The notes under the pieces are model-generated. The model ran no database searches. It saw only the letters and a list, made by a program, of their open reading frames with translations, and had not been told where the DNA came from. Of a stretch of DNA of 36,124 nt, positions 33,347-36,124 are shown piece by piece (positions within the stretch are counted from its first letter, which is position 1; every line of letters starts with the position of its first letter). Source of the DNA: Vibrio ezurae NBRC 102218 (GTDB lineage: Bacteria > Pseudomonadota > Gammaproteobacteria > Enterobacterales > Vibrionaceae). The stretch is taken from contig NZ_BATM01000048.1 of NCBI RefSeq assembly GCF_000467185.1, positions 1 through 36,124 of the forward strand. Direction: 5' to 3'. A program made the position numbers and the translations under genes.

Positions 33347-34573
33347 ATGAATACGATCGTTCTTGGCGTTGTGATGTTTACTCTGATTGTATTGGTGTTA
33401 GTGCTAGTGATTTTATTCGCTAAATCTAAGCTGGTACCAACGGGTGACGTCAATATTTTAGTTAATGGTGATCCAGAGAAAGGTTTTACCGTTTCTCCGG
33501 GTGACAAACTGCTGAGTGCACTTGCAGGCAACGGTATCTTTGTATCGTCAGCTTGTGGTGGCGGTGGCTCTTGTGGTCAGTGTCGCGTTAAAGTGAAATC
33601 CGGTGGTGGTGATATCTTACCAACTGAGCTTGACCATATTAGTAAAGGTGAAGCACGTGAAGGTGAGCGTTTAGCCTGTCAGGTTGCTATAAAAACTGAC
33701 ATGGAAATCGAACTTCCTGAAGAGATCTTCGGTGTTAAAAAGTGGGAATGTACGGTTCTTTCTAATGACAACGAAGCGACTTTCATCAAAGAGCTTGTAC
33801 TGCAAATTCCTGATGGTGAAGAAGTACCGTTCCGTGCGGGTGGTTACATTCAGATTGAAGCTGAACCTCATCACATTAAATATGCTGACTTTGATATTCC
33901 AGATGAGTACCGTGAAGATTGGGATAAATTCAATCTATTCCGTTACGAATCTATCGTAAAAGAAGAGTCTATCCGTGCATACTCAATGGCTTCTTATCCA
34001 GAAGAAAAAGGCCTTATTAAGCTGAACGTGCGTATTGCTACGCCGCCGCCTAATAATCCTGACGTTCCACCGGGCATTATGTCTTCGTACATTTGGTCTC
34101 TAAAAGCAGGCGACAAGTGTACTATTTCAGGTCCATTTGGTGAGTTCTTCGCTAAAGATACTGATAACGAAATGGTGTTTGTTGGTGGTGGTGCCGGTAT
34201 GGCTCCAATGCGCTCTCATATCTTTGATCAGCTGCTACGTTTGCAATCTAAGCGTAAGATGACGTTCTGGTATGGTGCTCGTTCGAAACGTGAAATGTTC
34301 TACATTGAAGATTTCGATAAACTAGCCGAAGAAAACGACAACTTTGTATGGCATTGTGCGTTATCTGATCCTCTTCCAGAGGATAACTGGGATGGCTACA
34401 CAGGCTTCATACACAACGTATTGTACGAAAACTATCTGAAGGATCACGAAGCTCCAGAAGATTGTGAGTACTACATGTGTGGTCCACCTATGATGAATGC
34501 AGCTGTAATCGGCATGCTAAAAGACCTAGGTGTAGAGGATGAAAACATCCTACTTGATGACTTCGGTGGCTAA
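33347..34573 (+). CDS. nqrF: Na(+)-translocating NADH:quinone reductase subunit F
   Basis: NADH-oxidising entry subunit. 408 residues: an N-terminal membrane anchor (about 2-25), a vertebrate-type [2Fe-2S] ferredoxin domain with C70, C76, C79 ([15 protein letters not shown]) and C111 (RLACQ), then an FNR-like FAD/NADH domain with RAYSMASYP (FAD, about residue 210), [13 protein letters not shown] (NADH), CGPPMM and the C-terminal DDFGG. All cofactor ligands are intact. It is the last gene of the nqrABCDEF operon; a strong hairpin terminator lies 14 nt beyond. Confidence 0.98.
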   Translation: MNTIVLGVVMFTLIVLVLVLVILFAKSKLVPTGDVNILVNGDPEKGFTVSPGDKLLSALAGNGIFVSSACGGGGSCGQCRVKVKSGGGDILPTELDHISKGEAREGERLACQVAIKTDMEIELPEEIFGVKKWECTVLSNDNEATFIKELVLQIPDGEEVPFRAGGYIQIEAEPHHIKYADFDIPDEYREDWDKFNLFRYESIVKEESIRAYSMASYPEEKGLIKLNVRIATPPPNNPDVPPGIMSSYIWSLKAGDKCTISGPFGEFFAKDTDNEMVFVGGGAGMAPMRSHIFDQLLRLQSKRKMTFWYGARSKREMFYIEDFDKLAEENDNFVWHCALSDPLPEDNWDGYTGFIHNVLYENYLKDHEAPEDCEYYMCGPPMMNAAVIGMLKDLGVEDENILLDDFGG

Positions 34574-34586
34574 GCCGTAATCAGAT

Positions 34587-34625
34587 AAAACAATGGCTGG
34601 CTCTTTGAGTCAGCCATTTTGTTTT
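34587..34625 (+). terminator. Rho-independent terminator of the nqr operon
   Basis: AATGGCTG/CAGCCATT with an inner GCTC/GAGT extension closes on a TTT loop, flanked by AAAACA on the left and TTTTGTTTT on the right. It lies between nqrF and apbE, so apbE-nqrM either have their own promoter or depend on read-through. Confidence 0.85.
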
Positions 34626-34676
34626 ATCGTCTATCGCGATAGTAGGCTTGCCCTGTATTGGTATAAGGAAAACAAG

Positions 34677-35711
34677 ATGAAGTTTGCAAATCATCTTATT
34701 CAAGGTTCAAAATGGCTAACAGCAATACTGGTTTCAGTAGTGGTGCTAAGTGGCTGTGAGCAAGCGCCAGAGCAAGTTGCATTGGCGGGTAAAACGATGG
34801 GTACGACCTATCACATTAAATATATCGCTGATAGTAAAGTGGCTGATTCGGAAGCGATGCAGAGCAAAATTGATGAACTGCTAGAGAAGGTCAACGACCA
34901 AATGTCGACCTATCGCCCTAAATCTGAATTAAGCCAATTTAACCAATATAAAAAAACGCAGCCTTTCCCATTATCTAAAGATATGGAAACGGTAGTGCGC
35001 GAATCAATTCGTTTAAACAAACTCACTGAAGGTGCGCTTGACGTTACCGTTGGTCCTTTGGTGAATCTTTGGGGATTTGGCCCAGAAGCTCGCCCTGATA
35101 CCGTGCCAACTGATGAAGAATTAGCAGCGCGTCGTAAAATGATAGGTATTGAACACCTTTCTTTAACTGACCAAGGCTTAGCAAAAGACTTACCAGATCT
35201 GTACGTTGATCTCTCCACGATAGCCAAAGGTTGGGGCGTGGATGTGGTAGCGAATTATCTTGAATCACTCGGCATTCAACGTTATCTAGTTGAAGTCGGT
35301 GGTGAGTTAAGATCGAAAGGACAGAACAATCAAGGGATCCCTTGGCGAATCGCCATTGAAAAACCCACTGTAGATGTCAGAGAAGTTGAACTGATTATTC
35401 AACCAGGCAATATGGCGATGGCAACATCGGGTGATTACCGCAATTATTTTGAACGTGATGGCATTCGTTATTCACACATCATCAATCCAAAAACTGGAAA
35501 ACCGATTGCACACAAGGTAGTCTCTGTAACAGCAATTCATCCTTCTTGCATGACAGCCGATGGTCTAGCGACTGGCTTGATGGTGCTAGGAGAGAAAGAA
35601 GGTATTCGAGTAGCCAATCAAAACGGTCTAGCGGTGTTTATGGTTATAAAAACCGAAGATGGGTTTAAAGAGGTGTATTCGGATGCCTTTGCTCAGTATT
35701 TAAATAAGTAA
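34677..35711 (+). CDS. apbE: FAD:protein FMN transferase ApbE
   Basis: Lipoprotein that transfers FMN from FAD to threonine hydroxyls of target flavoproteins in the periplasm, here NqrB and NqrC. 344 residues: signal and lipobox VLSGC (C27), then the ApbE domain starting GKTMGTTYHIKY, with DVTVGPLVNLWGFGP, VDLSTIAKGWGVDV, VEVGGELRSKG, YSHIINPKTGKP and ATGLMVLG, the last regions being the Mg2+/FAD pocket. AAGGAA lies 8 nt before the ATG at 34677; earlier in-frame ATGs would lie in the terminator. The context fits: target flavinylation motifs SGAT occur in nqrB and nqrC just upstream. Confidence 0.96.
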   Translation: MKFANHLIQGSKWLTAILVSVVVLSGCEQAPEQVALAGKTMGTTYHIKYIADSKVADSEAMQSKIDELLEKVNDQMSTYRPKSELSQFNQYKKTQPFPLSKDMETVVRESIRLNKLTEGALDVTVGPLVNLWGFGPEARPDTVPTDEELAARRKMIGIEHLSLTDQGLAKDLPDLYVDLSTIAKGWGVDVVANYLESLGIQRYLVEVGGELRSKGQNNQGIPWRIAIEKPTVDVREVELIIQPGNMAMATSGDYRNYFERDGIRYSHIINPKTGKPIAHKVVSVTAIHPSCMTADGLATGLMVLGEKEGIRVANQNGLAVFMVIKTEDGFKEVYSDAFAQYLNK

Positions 35712-35720
35712 GGTTGAGCT

Positions 35721-35954
35721 ATGACAACGTTCTTAGTGACTTTTGGTATTTTCCTTGGCTTCATCGTATTGATGTCCATAGGCTACATTATCCAAAAGAA
35801 AGTAGTAAAAGGAAGCTGTGGTGGCTTGGATGCAATGGGCATTGATAAAGTGTGCAGTTGCCCTGAACCTTGTGATGCACGTAAACGTCGCGAAGCGAAA
35901 GAGGCACAACGTGCTGAGAAAGTAGCAGCTTGGGAAAAAGACCGAATCGCTTAA
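35721..35954 (+). CDS. nqrM: Na+-NQR maturation protein NqrM (DUF539)
   Basis: A 77-residue small membrane protein: one N-terminal helix (about residues 4-24) followed by a cysteine cluster C33, C45, C47, C51 (KGSCGG, then VCSCPEPCDARKRR) and a basic helical tail. NqrM is required for assembly of functional Na+-NQR, with its cysteines proposed to deliver iron to the NqrD/NqrE site. It lies 9 nt after apbE, so the two maturation genes probably share a transcript. A strong terminator follows 50 nt later. Confidence 0.95.
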   Translation: MTTFLVTFGIFLGFIVLMSIGYIIQKKVVKGSCGGLDAMGIDKVCSCPEPCDARKRREAKEAQRAEKVAAWEKDRIA

Positions 35955-36006
35955 CTTTTTTGAACGGAATACCTTGTACTGCAATTGATGTTATCAGGCA
36001 GTATCC

Positions 36007-36042
36007 ATACAAAATGCCAAGCTTACGCTTGGCATTTTGTAT
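36007..36042. terminator. Strong bidirectional terminator after nqrM
   Basis: ATACAAAATGCCAAGC and GCTTGGCATTTTGTAT form a perfect 16-bp stem with loop TTAC. T-runs occur on both strands, so it can end apbE-nqrM and any converging gene beyond the window. Confidence 0.92.
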
Positions 36043-36058
36043 CACAAAGAATGATAAC

Positions 36059-36124
36059 GATTGATATTATACCAATCACACTAAGTAAGTGAGCAGAACT
36101 AGCGAAGGAAAAATGCTCGAGAAC
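36059..36124. repeat. Palindrome-rich element truncated by the window end (possible)
   Basis: Nested short inverted repeats follow one another: GATTG...CAATC around ATATTATAC, CACT...AGTG, and GAGCA...TGCTC. This looks like the edge of an intergenic repeat rather than a gene. However, AAGGAA five bases before an ATG at 36113 would also fit the start of a new ORF (four codons visible). Only one copy is in this window. Confidence 0.3.

Noticed and set aside
1..36124. Defence island, prophage, integron, CRISPR or IS element
   Set aside because: Every sizeable ORF belongs to a conserved housekeeping, transport or regulatory family; no integrase, transposase, spacer array or att-like direct repeats were seen.

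Overview
The window looks like core chromosome of a Vibrionaceae member (Vibrio or a close relative). The evidence is a complete Na+-translocating NADH:quinone reductase operon with apbE and nqrM behind it, an OmpK-type Tsx porin, the long (about 343 aa) form of DapD, recC-recB-recD next to argA and mltA, and bolA/yajG/ampG clustering as in other gammaproteobacteria. Species cannot be fixed from the sequence alone. I see no rRNA, tRNA, CRISPR array, prophage or recognisable insertion sequence, and coding density is high throughout.

Layout. (1) 1-2.5 kb, minus strand: dapD (lysine/diaminopimelate synthesis), a MarC-family membrane protein, and the SOS gene yebG with a LexA box. (2) 2.5-4.5 kb: a LysR regulator divergent from a TDT-family (TehA-like) membrane transporter. 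(3) 4.5-14 kb, plus strand: recC, a 285-nt gap holding a large inverted repeat, then recB and recD overlapping by 4 nt. ptrA, which lies between recC and recB in E. coli, is absent. (4) 14-20.7 kb: argA (minus, with an ArgR box), then mltA, tcdA and csdE (plus), converging on panE-yajL-csdA (minus, overlapping genes). This gathers the CsdA-CsdE sulfur relay and the t6A dehydratase TcdA in one place. (5) 20.7-24 kb: ompK with a CRP-like site, a Lon-substrate-domain protein, and an ECF sigma factor/ChrR anti-sigma pair preceded by a likely autoregulatory promoter. (6) 24-28.4 kb: ampG, ppiA, yajG and rlmG (minus), divergent from bolA. (7) 28.4-36 kb, plus strand: a 352-nt leader region and nqrABCDEF, a terminator, then apbE and nqrM. 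ApbE attaches FMN to threonines in NqrB and NqrC, and NqrM is needed for cofactor maturation, so this block makes and matures the respiratory sodium pump.

Nothing in the window is an obvious new multi-gene system. The most unusual signals are regulatory: a perfect 12-bp inverted repeat between yebG and marC whose distal arm would mask the marC ribosome binding site; a long nqr leader with a possible 24-codon ORF lying over a hairpin; the ECF promoter-like pair with exact 18-bp spacing; and the structured recC-recB gap. The last ~65 bases look like the beginning of a palindrome-rich element cut by the window edge.
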